Positions 15,383 to 23,458 of a stretch of DNA of 26,715 bases are shown here, piece by piece; position 1 is the first letter of the stretch, and each line of letters opens with the position of its first letter. The translations under genes were made by a program, and so were the position numbers. The notes under the pieces are model-generated. The model was given only the letters and a program-made list of their open reading frames with translations. It was not told the DNA's origin and made no database searches. Origin of the DNA: Candidatus Zhuqueibacterota bacterium 4572_119 (GTDB lineage: Bacteria > Zhuqueibacterota > Zhuqueibacteria > Thermofontimicrobiales > Thermofontimicrobiaceae); NCBI GenBank assembly GCA_002084535.1, contig NBLI01000021.1:1-26715 (forward strand), written 5' to 3'.

Positions 15383-17548
15383 TTATAAATCAATAATTTT
15401 CTGTTTAATGACTGTTTCCCAAATTTCTTCTTTGTTTAGTTTGATTTTCCAGTTTGGGAAAACCACTGAACTTTGATAAACGCGTTCAAAGCCGCCTTCA
15501 GACTGGGAAATCGTTTCAATAGGAAATCTCCAGACGGTTGTTGCATTTTCAAACGAGAGGCGAACATCAATTTTCATCCACTCATCTTTTAGCCCCATCG
15601 TTTTGACATCTTTAATTTCCCCGGAGCTTGCCAAATTTTTGTCACCTTCTATTTCCCGGTCAAAATAATAATAGCGATCAGGCGCGTTTCCAGCCAGCAG
15701 CGCGAAATTGAATTCTATCCCAAACCAGAATTCTACTGGCCTGTTTTCTAAATTCCTGATTTCATAATATATTTCAACATCAGGCTTTGATTTGAAAATC
15801 TGAATTTTTTTTGTTAAAAGAATTTCCGCGCTTTTGTCGTTCCAGTTAGTTTTGCCTTTCCTGGAAAAAACAATGGACGATTTGTTTTTATTTTCCTTTA
15901 TTTCAGTCTGATAATGTGAATTTACAAAATCACCCAGCTCTTTGTATTCACAATTGGCAAAATCATTCAGTTCTGTTTCGGGTGCCAGGAAATGATCGAT
16001 CAGAGAACTTCGGCGATACCAATCATATTTCAGCTTATTCTCCAGACCAGGTTCTTTCATACTCACAATATCATGAATACTTTTTGTTTCTGTGTCCTCT
16101 TGCGATGAATTCCGGTCTTTCAATTTTATAAGCCGGTCGTGATACGCTTCTTTTCGCCTGGTCATTGTATCTAATAAATTGACCGCCTTTGGTTTATAAT
16201 CCATTTCAAAAAGTTTCGCGCCAGAATGTGGAGAAAAATAAAAATTGTAAAACTTCGTTTCCGCGATTACTTCATCGATTCCGTCCGCGTCAAAATCGGC
16301 TATTTCGATGTCAATCCATCCCTTTTCGTAAACTGTTTTCGGTTTCGAAATATTGTCAATCAAGGACTCAGCCTGTATCATATTTTTGTAAACAGCGTTG
16401 CGTAAATTATTTAAATAAAGACCGCCAAATATACCATGCCAATACGGACAATTCGTCTGTCCCGCCCATAAATAATCTTGCGCTTCATCAACCAATTGTT
16501 GATCAAATTTTTTGTTATTTTTCAGCGCGCGGACTTTCCTGCTGACGCGGAGAGATTTTTTGTGCAAATTGTTCGATTCCTCATATTTCGCCAAAAAATT
16601 CCTCCAAAATCCGCCTCGAACGAACACTTTATAATTATCAAATAGTTTAAGGTCTTTTAGCCGGTGTTCAAAATTTTCGTAACGAAGAATCGTGTCAGAA
16701 GGCAATGCCCATTCCATCATTTCCCGGTAAGAGGCAGTTGGCAGATAAACCCTGCCTTTGGGCAGCAGTTTATCCAGAGCTTCGGAAAAATGAACAATTT
16801 CAATCCAATCAAGGTTTTGTTCCAGGGTAGAAAAAAATCGTTCCAGCCATCCATCTTCATAACAATGTTTATAAGTATTGGGCCAGATCCCAAATTTTTC
16901 TCCATCATCGGCAAAAACAACCAATCTGTCTTCTTCTTCAGAACTAATGGAGCGCAGGTATTCAATCGTTACCTCAGGTTCCTCAAAGGGGATTGTGTAG
17001 CGAAGCTTTTCGCTGATTGGAAAAATATTGATCACATGCCCGGTTTCTTCAGTGAGATAATAGCCATAAAGATCTTGCTCCTGAAGTCCGGCAGCCTTGA
17101 AATGCGAGTCATCAATCACCACATATTTCGCGCCGCTATTTTTTAGCGGTTTAGGTAATTGAGGTTCCCAGATTCTCTCGGCAAGCCACAAACCTTTTGG
17201 ATCATAACCTGTATTTTCGCGGACAAACTTATTTAATTTTTCTATTTGACCTAACTTGTCTTCATCAGGGATATTTACTAAAATAGGTTCATAGTAGCCG
17301 CCGCTCATCATTTCAATCTGACCGGAAGCAACCATTTTGCGCAGCCGCTTTCCGAAATCCGGGTCTCTATTTAGCAGCCATTCAAACAGTGCGCCGGTAA
17401 AATGCTGAGCCAATTTAATTTTGGGATGCCGCTCCAAAATTTCTAAAAATGGCAAATAGGACTTTTGGTACGCGTCTTCAAATACAAAATCAAAATTACC
17501 TACCGGCTGGTGATTATGAATCCCTAATGCTAATTTTATCTTTTTCAA
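15383..17548 (-). CDS. GH57 4-alpha-glucanotransferase / alpha-amylase
   Basis: 721 aa, full length for the family. GH57 region 1 is HNHQP at residues 11-15; region with WLAERIWEP contains Glu124, and VFADDGEKFGIWP contains Asp214. These sit where the T. litoralis enzyme has its nucleophile (E123) and acid (D214). The C-terminal half has the beta-rich DUF1925/DUF1926-type domains, from about residue 300 on. No signal peptide, so it is cytoplasmic and probably remodels glycogen or maltodextrin by transferring alpha-1,4-glucan chains. TTG start at 17548 with AAAGG 7 bp upstream. The S41 peptidase gene follows after 3 bp, a functionally unrelated partner. Confidence 0.9.
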   Translation of the reverse strand: MKKIKLALGIHNHQPVGNFDFVFEDAYQKSYLPFLEILERHPKIKLAQHFTGALFEWLLNRDPDFGKRLRKMVASGQIEMMSGGYYEPILVNIPDEDKLGQIEKLNKFVRENTGYDPKGLWLAERIWEPQLPKPLKNSGAKYVVIDDSHFKAAGLQEQDLYGYYLTEETGHVINIFPISEKLRYTIPFEEPEVTIEYLRSISSEEEDRLVVFADDGEKFGIWPNTYKHCYEDGWLERFFSTLEQNLDWIEIVHFSEALDKLLPKGRVYLPTASYREMMEWALPSDTILRYENFEHRLKDLKLFDNYKVFVRGGFWRNFLAKYEESNNLHKKSLRVSRKVRALKNNKKFDQQLVDEAQDYLWAGQTNCPYWHGIFGGLYLNNLRNAVYKNMIQAESLIDNISKPKTVYEKGWIDIEIADFDADGIDEVIAETKFYNFYFSPHSGAKLFEMDYKPKAVNLLDTMTRRKEAYHDRLIKLKDRNSSQEDTETKSIHDIVSMKEPGLENKLKYDWYRRSSLIDHFLAPETELNDFANCEYKELGDFVNSHYQTEIKENKNKSSIVFSRKGKTNWNDKSAEILLTKKIQIFKSKPDVEIYYEIRNLENRPVEFWFGIEFNFALLAGNAPDRYYYFDREIEGDKNLASSGEIKDVKTMGLKDEWMKIDVRLSFENATTVWRFPIETISQSEGGFERVYQSSVVFPNWKIKLNKEEIWETVIKQKIIDL

Positions 17549-17692
17549 AATACTGCCTTTAAAATACTTTTTCGAACCAACAACTTTTGCTGAACTGTTT
17601 CAGATTTTTATGCTAATCCTAACCTGGATAAACCAGAATAGATATTTATTAATCGATAAAACTTTAAAAAATAGTATTATTTTAAAATCACA

Positions 17693-17817
17693 AAAGGTAG
17701 AGGTTGAGGAAAAGGTACTCAAAAACAGAAAACAAAATTGATCCAGCGATTATCACAGAATTTAATTCAGCAAAGTTTTTATTTTTTCTTTGCCTCTACC
17801 TTTACCTTCTCCTCAAC
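17693..17817. repeat. Inverted purine-rich repeat with permuted arms
   Basis: Two 25-bp arms at 17693-17717 and 17793-17817. Segment AAAGGTAGAGG (17693-17703) is complementary to 17793-17803. Segment 17703-17717 (GTTGAGGAAAAGGTA) is complementary to 17803-17817 with one mismatch. The two blocks are in swapped order, so the two pairings exclude each other as one stem. This intergenic stretch (17549-17903) holds no ORF. Possible small mobile or palindromic repeat element. Confidence 0.55.
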
Positions 17818-17903
17818 AATCAATTATTTAGAAAATAATATTTTGCCAAATTTGGCATGAATTTTATTATTGAGGTACTAATTCTATTTTGTCACATTAA
17901 CAT

Positions 17904-18002
17904 TTATCGCTCGAAAACAATGGCGACGCGCTCACTCTGTCCAAATTTCAGGGCAGTGCGTATATCGTCGGCGGTGGGAGAATCAAAGGTGATGGGGGAC
18001 AT
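17904..18002 (-). CDS. GC-richer 32-codon ORF after the truncated dehydrogenase
   Basis: Starts at ATG 18002 with GAAAGG a few bases upstream; protein begins MSPITFDSPTADDIR and ends VAIVFER. By my count it is about 52% GC and 58% GC at third positions, well above nearby genes. No family recognised. It looks like the first codons of a gene that lost its remainder, perhaps a remnant of acquired DNA. It may not be functional. Confidence 0.35.
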   Translation of the reverse strand: MSPITFDSPTADDIRTALKFGQSERVAIVFER

Positions 18003-18033
18003 GGAAACCTTTCTAATGGTTAATGATTAATAG

Positions 18034-18963
18034 TCAATTGAAAATTGCAACGGACAACAACATCGCAATAGGATTAACCTTGTATTGACCGTCGTATTTC
18101 GGTGCTGACCCATGTGTCGGCTCAAACACAGCATAATTGTCGCCAATATTGCCGCTGCAGGCAAATCCCAATCCACCCACAAGTTGAGCGCTCAAATCGG
18201 AAACAATATCACCGTACATATTTGAAGTAACCAAAACATCGTAATCTTCCGGATTTTTAACAAGCCACATGCACTGGGCGTCAATGTTGGTTTCCCATAA
18301 TTCGATATTGGGATAATCCTTGGCTATTTTTCTCGCTTCGCGTACCATCAAACCACTTGTCTCACGAACCACATTTGGTTTTTCAACGATAGTTACATTT
18401 TTCTTGCCATGTTTTTTCGCGTATTCAAAAGCATCCCGAATGATATTCCGCGCCGCTTTACGGGTAATAATTCTTAATGAAATAGCCACATCATCGAGCG
18501 GATTATCTGCGAACCTTTTCATCTTGGGATGGTTCGCGTTTAATACATCCATCACCTCTTTGGGAATTGGGTGAAACTCCACTCCCGCGTATAAATCTTC
18601 AGTATTTTCCCTAAAAACAGTTATATCAATACCCTCCCGGTAATTCAAGGGATTTCCGGGGTATGCTTTGCAGGGTCTCAAATTTGTTCTTAAATTAAAT
18701 TCCTGGCGCAATCGAACGATTGGACTGGCGTAAGAAAAACCTTTTCCCTGTAATTCCGGGTTCAATTCTTTGACAGCTTCTTCTTTGGGCTTGGAGGTAA
18801 TCGCGCCAAACAAAGCGCAATCTGTTGTTTTAAATTCCCATCCAATATCACCGTGAATATATTCCGCGTCAAATTTAAACGCGTCAAGAACTAACCTGGC
18901 GGCTTCCATTACATCATTGCCAACACCATCCCCAGGTAACCATGCAATTTTGTACTTTGCCAT
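18034..18963 (-). pseudogene. Isocitrate/isopropylmalate-family dehydrogenase lacking its C-terminus
   Basis: 309 aa against about 350-370 usual. N-terminal nucleotide/substrate fold begins WLPGDGVGNDVM; the substrate segment VFRENTEDLYAG and the RTNLRPCKAYPGN arginines are present; EKPNVVRETSG, NIDAQCMWL, SNMYGDIVSDLSAQL and the cofactor loop EPTHGSAPKYDG follow. The ENTEDLYAG form favours isocitrate or homoisocitrate dehydrogenase over leucine synthesis. The frame ends at NPIAMLLSVAIFN, right where the family's last C-terminal helices (about 50 residues) should begin. ATG at 18963 with GGAG 8 bp upstream. Activity is doubtful without the last helices. No neighbouring pathway gene. Confidence 0.75.
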
Positions 18964-19042
18964 ACTTTGTCTCCATTGCTATTGTTGTTATTTATTTTAA
19001 ATAAGGTTGTTTAGACTTTGTGATTATAAAACATGCCGCTCA

Positions 19043-19624
19043 TTAAAACAGTTTTTTATACAAATATTCCATACCGCCGCCATCAACTTTCACCTGGTCC
19101 CGGCTGACCAGGTGGGCTTTGAACAAATGCGACAATCGGGTGCTGCTTGTTGTTAATTCCAATTGAAACTCTGCCATCAATTCGCGGGCAGTTATGGCGC
19201 CTTTTTCCATTATTACATTTAATGTCTCCAACAATGAATTCGTGCGATGCCCCAAAAAATTCCAACTTTTATCTTCGATTCTTTCCAAACAGCCGAATTT
19301 TCTGTGATCCAATACCACCTGAATATTTTCATGGTGATTGCTGTTTAAATTTTCCAGAACAAAATAATTCTGACCATACTCATTTGCTAAAAGACGGCTC
19401 AACAGTTTGCCCACCAGTTCGTCAGCGCAAGAATAATCAATTGAACAAATATTTGAAAAACTGACAAAATGAACGGTTTCTTTTTCCCTGGCTTGCACTT
19501 GCTCTTCAATCTCATGCCTCACCTGCCTTCCAATTTCCCGGTCGAACAGATGCACTTCATTATCAGCGTTTGAAGTGAAGGCTAAAGCGATTTTATGAAC
19601 TTCTATTTTATTGGAATCAAGCAT
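19043..19624 (-). CDS. STAS-like domain plus winged-helix transcriptional regulator
   Basis: 193 aa from ATG 19624. Residues about 45-110 read as a STAS-like (DUF4325-type) fold: VHFVSFSNICSIDYSCADEL, then FVLENLNSNHHENIQVVL. The C-terminal 60 residues form a winged helix-turn-helix (AITARELMAEFQLELTTSST, recognition helix RLSHLFKAHLV, wing to YLYKKLF). In-frame TTG codons at 19636 and 19648 lie too close to the predicted start of transcription. It is probably a DNA-binding regulator with a protein-interaction domain; ligand and targets unknown. The promoter just upstream contains a dyad, suggesting autoregulation. Confidence 0.72.
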   Translation of the reverse strand: MLDSNKIEVHKIALAFTSNADNEVHLFDREIGRQVRHEIEEQVQAREKETVHFVSFSNICSIDYSCADELVGKLLSRLLANEYGQNYFVLENLNSNHHENIQVVLDHRKFGCLERIEDKSWNFLGHRTNSLLETLNVIMEKGAITARELMAEFQLELTTSSTRLSHLFKAHLVSRDQVKVDGGGMEYLYKKLF

Positions 19625-19659
19625 ATCCTTACCGTTCAATGGTTTCAATTGAATTCGTT

Positions 19660-19688
19660 AATATACTGTTTTTTATGTTAACAGTCAA
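19660..19688 (-). promoter_or_regulatory. Sigma70-type promoter with internal dyad (possible operator)
   Basis: On the minus strand TTGACT (19688-19683), 17 bp, TATATT (19665-19660). The inverted repeat ACTGTT/AACAGT (19665-19670 and 19680-19685, 9 bp between) overlaps the -35 end and abuts the -10. Start of transcription predicted near 19653, with a leader of about 29 nt to the ATG at 19624. The position is ideal for a repressor site; the encoded winged-helix protein is the obvious candidate. Confidence 0.65.
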
Positions 19689-19923
19689 GCGAAAATTGGC
19701 GCATTTTTTTGAATAAAAAGACATATATATCGCTTTCAAAAGTGCAATAAAAAAAAACGCTCAAAGCAGTACGCCAGCCACACAATTTTGAAAATTATCG
19801 TAATAACCATATTTTTTCTATTGTATCCCTCAAATATTTTTCTTAAATTCACATTTAAAAATAAACATCCGCGAAAGTAGAACCTGATCTTTTTTATAAT
19901 TTCGTAAACAGACAAGGGGAAAA

Positions 19924-21039
19924 ATGAAATTCATCCACTTTTCAGACACTCATTTGGGATTTTCTGATTACCACCGGATAGATTCTGAAACCGGAATCAA
20001 CCAAAGGGAACAGGATTTTTACAATGCCTGGCAGCATATCATAGAACAGGTTTTAATCATCAAGCCAGACTTTGTCATTCACGCGGGCGACTTATTTCAC
20101 ACATCCCGTCCCACCAACCGTGCTATCGCGATAGCATTTGAAGGCATTCAACAAATAAGCGATTCCGGCATTCCCTTTATTATTATTTCCGGGAACCACT
20201 CGACGCCAAAAATCCGCTCCACAGGTTCTATTTTTGAATCGATAAAACTTTTGCCCAATGTATTTGCTGCCTACCAAAGCGCTTATGAAAAATTCAAAAT
20301 TAAAAATAGCGTGATACATTGTATTCCCCATTGCTCGCTGACCGAAGAACTGGAAGCAGCCTTTAAGCAGATTAAGCCGGATACCAAGTCAACTTTTAAC
20401 ATATTGACAACGCACGGCTCGTGGGCAGGTGAAAAATCATTCTCAATGGGTGAATTTAATGAGCAGCATATTCAGGATCCTGAATTAGTCATGGGATTCA
20501 AATTTAATTATATCGCTCTGGGTCATTATCACAAACACATCGAAATAAAGCCGCATATCATTTATTCGGGATCAACAGAGCGAACCAGTTTTAATGAAGC
20601 AGGCAACCCCACCGGATTCATGTTTGTTGATCTGGAGAAGAACAAAATCGAATACAAGGATACCCCTTCCCGGTCCATGATCAAAACCAAACCCATCGAC
20701 TGCTCTTCCCTGAGCTCCGCGGAAATTTACCGGGAGCTTGAAAAACTTTCTACTTTGGAAATGCAGGATGCCCTTGTTTCCGTTCACCTGGAAAATGTTC
20801 AACACGATACTTTAATCAAATTGGAAAACCGGGAAATAGATAATATTTTTAGTCAGGTTTTTTACCTGAATAAAACAATAACGCGAATCACCACAACAGG
20901 CAAATCAGAATCCAATTCAATAAATTTGGGCTCGTTACCCGTGGAATTTGAACGATACATTGATGAAATCAAAGAGGGTGAAATTAAAAAAGACAAATTA
21001 AAGACTCTTGGATTGGAATATCTGAATAAGGAAATTTAA
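19924..21039 (+). CDS. SbcD/Mre11-like DNA repair metallophosphoesterase
   Basis: 371 aa. Calcineurin-like phosphoesterase motifs in order: D8-H10 (FSDTHLG), D56 (HAGDLFH), N91-H92 (SGNHS), H164 (LTTHGSW) and H201/H203 (ALGHYHKH). These bind two metal ions. Expected activity is exo/endonuclease on DNA ends. Residues after about 260 are a C-terminal cap region. No SbcC/Rad50 gene follows, so its ATPase partner must be elsewhere, or it works alone. ATG at 19924 with AAGGGG. A TATAAT at 19895-19900 could be its -10, but no good -35 is seen; TTGAAA-16-TATTTT at 19788-19815 is an alternative. Confidence 0.87.
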   Translation: MKFIHFSDTHLGFSDYHRIDSETGINQREQDFYNAWQHIIEQVLIIKPDFVIHAGDLFHTSRPTNRAIAIAFEGIQQISDSGIPFIIISGNHSTPKIRSTGSIFESIKLLPNVFAAYQSAYEKFKIKNSVIHCIPHCSLTEELEAAFKQIKPDTKSTFNILTTHGSWAGEKSFSMGEFNEQHIQDPELVMGFKFNYIALGHYHKHIEIKPHIIYSGSTERTSFNEAGNPTGFMFVDLEKNKIEYKDTPSRSMIKTKPIDCSSLSSAEIYRELEKLSTLEMQDALVSVHLENVQHDTLIKLENREIDNIFSQVFYLNKTITRITTTGKSESNSINLGSLPVEFERYIDEIKEGEIKKDKLKTLGLEYLNKEI

Positions 21040-21086
21040 CATGGCAATTGTTTTAAATATCAACTTCACATAAACAGGAAATCCAG

Positions 21087-21482
21087 ATGAAAAAGTACGC
21101 TGAAATCATCAAAGTCAGGTCTTATGAGCTTGACTCACAAGGACACGTTAATTACGCGGTATATTTCAATTATTGTGAATATTGCCGGGTCGCTGTATTG
21201 GAAAAATTTGGTCTTCCATTCGATGAGTTCCACAAACAGGGGAAATACATCGTCATCGCTGAAATAACTGCCAAATATATCGCCCCCGCTTTCCTGGGTG
21301 ATGAACTGGAAATAACTCTGGAAGGTATCAAGTTCAGCAGAACAAGTATAACTTTTAGTCAGGAAATTTTCAATAAACAAACCGGAAAGAAAATATTCTC
21401 TGCCACACTTGTCGGAGTTTTTATAAATGAACAGGGCAGACCCATTGCCATGGATGAAAATTTTAAGAAAATATTTTTTTAA
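21087..21482 (+). CDS. Hotdog-fold acyl-CoA thioesterase (YbgC/FadM type)
   Basis: 131 aa, usual length. The signature ELDSQGHVNYAVYFNYCEYCR holds the conserved Asp16 of the 4-hydroxybenzoyl-CoA thioesterase family, followed by the long helix; strands at about 60-115 finish the hotdog fold. It hydrolyses acyl-CoA thioesters; the specific substrate cannot be told. ATG at 21087 with AGGA upstream, 47 bp after the SbcD-like gene, so probably the same transcript. Confidence 0.85.
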   Translation: MKKYAEIIKVRSYELDSQGHVNYAVYFNYCEYCRVAVLEKFGLPFDEFHKQGKYIVIAEITAKYIAPAFLGDELEITLEGIKFSRTSITFSQEIFNKQTGKKIFSATLVGVFINEQGRPIAMDENFKKIFF

Positions 21483-21607
21483 ACTTATTAATCCGTCTAA
21501 TTCCGTTCAATCCTTCAAGTCTGTGTTCTATAAAATTTTTAACAAGCTGAAAAATTATTTCACTTTCAGATTAGACCGAATTCATATAAATAAAAAAAGG
21601 ATTATTT

Positions 21608-22414
21608 ATGTCAAAAAGAAAAATTTACATTTCCGTTGATATGGAAGGGATAACCGGTGTTATTGACTGGGGTGAAACCGAGGGAAAAAGTCCGGATTAT
21701 CAATACTTCAGAAAAATTATGACCGAAGAAGTAAACGCAGCCATCGAAGGCGCGCTGGAAAAAGGCGCGGTGGAAATTGTCGTGAGAGACGCGCATGGTT
21801 TCGCGAGAAATATTATCCCGGATTTGTTAAATGAAAACGCGAAACTGCTCCGCGCCTGGGCAAGCAGCCCCTACAGCATGATGGAAGGAATCGATAACAG
21901 CTTCGACGCCGCGATTTTTATCGGGTATCATGCCAAAGCAATGACCGCCGCAGGTACCCTGGCTCACACAATGAGAGGTGATATTCTGAACGTCAATATG
22001 AATGGTATTTCACTTTCTGAAATGGGCTGGAACTCTCTCATCGCCGGACATGTTGACGTGCCGGTTATTTTTATTTCAGGAGACAACTTGATTTGTGATC
22101 AGGCAAAAGAAATAATTCCCGGGATCGAAACCGTGGCTGTAAAGCAGGGTTTGGGTGAAGCCAATTTAAATCTGCACCCGAACAAGTCAAAACTGATGAT
22201 CAAACAGGGTGTGGAAAACGCGCTGGACAGGCTGGATGAATTTTCTCCGCTAAAATGGGAAACTCCATATTCATTGGAAATTTCTTTCAAAAAAACAAGG
22301 TTGGCAAACCGTGCTTCATGGTATCCCGGCGCGGAACGTGTTAATGATTTTACGGTTTCAATTCAGTCTGAAAATTTTCTTGATTGTATGAAGTTTTTTT
22401 ATTTTATGCATTAA
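21608..22414 (+). CDS. M55 family D-aminopeptidase (DppA-like)
   Basis: 268 aa. DMEGITGV (D11, E13), RDAHG (D61, H63), IGYHAK (H108) and a later Glu (about E138) correspond to the zinc ligands and active site of B. subtilis DppA, a decameric D-aminopeptidase. The C-terminal close SENFLDCMKFFYFM is normal. It removes N-terminal D-residues from peptides, as in peptidoglycan peptide recycling; no dipeptide transporter is next to it. ATG 21608 with AAAGG upstream. The 125 bp before it hold no ORF. The hairpin at 22440 follows. Confidence 0.9.
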   Translation: MSKRKIYISVDMEGITGVIDWGETEGKSPDYQYFRKIMTEEVNAAIEGALEKGAVEIVVRDAHGFARNIIPDLLNENAKLLRAWASSPYSMMEGIDNSFDAAIFIGYHAKAMTAAGTLAHTMRGDILNVNMNGISLSEMGWNSLIAGHVDVPVIFISGDNLICDQAKEIIPGIETVAVKQGLGEANLNLHPNKSKLMIKQGVENALDRLDEFSPLKWETPYSLEISFKKTRLANRASWYPGAERVNDFTVSIQSENFLDCMKFFYFMH

Positions 22415-22439
22415 ACTTTCCAAACTTTGGACAACCTGT

Positions 22440-22468
22440 CAGGCACTTCTGATAGCAGCAAGTGCCTG
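22440..22468. terminator. Hairpin terminator between convergent genes
   Basis: Perfect 9-bp stem CAGGCACTT / AAGTGCCTG with an 11-nt loop, followed on the plus strand by GCATATATTTTT. It lies 26 bp after the M55 stop and 22 bp from the exonuclease III stop on the other strand, so it can serve both. Confidence 0.7.
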
Positions 22469-22489
22469 GCATATATTTTTAGTTCAATC

Positions 22490-23275
22490 CTAATCAAACA
22501 ATTCAGCAGCAACTTCAATCCCCACCGGACAGTGATCAGAACCCATCACATCTTTTAGAATGAAAGCCGACTTCACATAATTTTTCAAATCCTCACTCAC
22601 AAAAAAATAATCAATGCGCCAGCCAATATCCCGATCGCGAGCGCGCGTTCGCATATCCCACCATGAATAGTGTCCGCCTTCTTTAACGAACTCACGAAAA
22701 GTATCAATATATCCGTTTGAGACAAGCCTGTCAATCCACGCTCTTTCTTCAGGCAAAAATCCAGACCGTTTAGTATTGTCTTTGGGTCGCGCCAAATCAA
22801 TTTCTTTATGAGCTGTATTCACATCTCCGCAAATGATTAGTTTTTTACCGTGAGTCCTTAATTGATTCGCGTAATTCAGAAAGGCATCATAAAAATCCAT
22901 TTTATATTGCAGCCGTTCTTTGGAGCTGACACCATTGGGAAAATAAACGTTGAGCAAAGAAAAACCACCAAAATCAAGTTCAAGTATTCTGCCTTCATTG
23001 TCAAATTTTTCAATTCCAAAACCTTTATTAAAACGCACTGCTTTTTTGTTTGACAAAACTGCCACACCACTGTAACCTTTTCTTTCCGCTGAAGAAACAT
23101 AAAGTTCATAGCCTGGCGCGCTTGCTATTTCCTCAGGAATTTGGTCGTCCTGGGCTTTGGTTTCCTGGACGCACAGAATATCCGGTTTTTCCGCGTTAAA
23201 CCATTCCATAAAATTTTTCCGGTGAACCGCGCGAATACCATTTACATTCCATGATAGAATTTTTATTTTATTCAA
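22490..23275 (-). CDS. xth: Exodeoxyribonuclease III / AP endonuclease
   Basis: 261 aa from a TTG at 23275, giving the usual beginning MNKIKILSWNVNGIRA; GGAGAG ends 6 bp upstream. The ATG at 23317 would add 14 residues foreign to the family. Motifs: VQETK (metal Glu), RKGYSGVAVLS, NVYFPNG, GDVNTAH (catalytic Asp and Asn), WRIDYFF and the final GSDHCPVG with the catalytic His. It cuts abasic sites and has 3'-to-5' exonuclease activity in base excision repair. Monocistronic by layout. All catalytic residues present. Confidence 0.93.
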   Translation of the reverse strand: MNKIKILSWNVNGIRAVHRKNFMEWFNAEKPDILCVQETKAQDDQIPEEIASAPGYELYVSSAERKGYSGVAVLSNKKAVRFNKGFGIEKFDNEGRILELDFGGFSLLNVYFPNGVSSKERLQYKMDFYDAFLNYANQLRTHGKKLIICGDVNTAHKEIDLARPKDNTKRSGFLPEERAWIDRLVSNGYIDTFREFVKEGGHYSWWDMRTRARDRDIGWRIDYFFVSEDLKNYVKSAFILKDVMGSDHCPVGIEVAAELFD

Positions 23276-23281
23276 AATATG

Positions 23282-23287
23282 CTCTCC
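23282..23287 (-). promoter_or_regulatory. Ribosome site supporting the TTG start of exonuclease III
   Basis: GGAGAG on the minus strand, 6 bp from the TTG at 23275. It lies inside the longer ORF that starts at ATG 23317, so it decides in favour of the shorter, family-like N-terminus. Confidence 0.7.
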
Positions 23288-23458
23288 AATGTTCATTGCC
23301 TTTTGTGACCATTTCACGCCATATCATATTATCTGTTACGATATTTAAATTCATTGCCGTAAATATCTGTGGTATCAACTAAATTAGAGGTTGATTTTTA
23401 TTCGTCTTCTGTATTTCGGCTTTTTTATTTAAAACTATTTCAGGGCTTCAATTAGGAA

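Noticed and set aside
16664..17146. 160-codon plus-strand ORF
   Set aside because: Lies wholly antisense to the well-supported GH57 gene, with no family likeness.
18007..18045. TTAATGATTAATAG-type repeats after the dehydrogenase
   Set aside because: Short AT-rich similarity typical of intergenic DNA; no defined unit or copy number.
19924..21039. Complete SbcCD nuclease operon
   Set aside because: No SbcC/Rad50-like ATPase gene follows; the next gene is a hotdog thioesterase.
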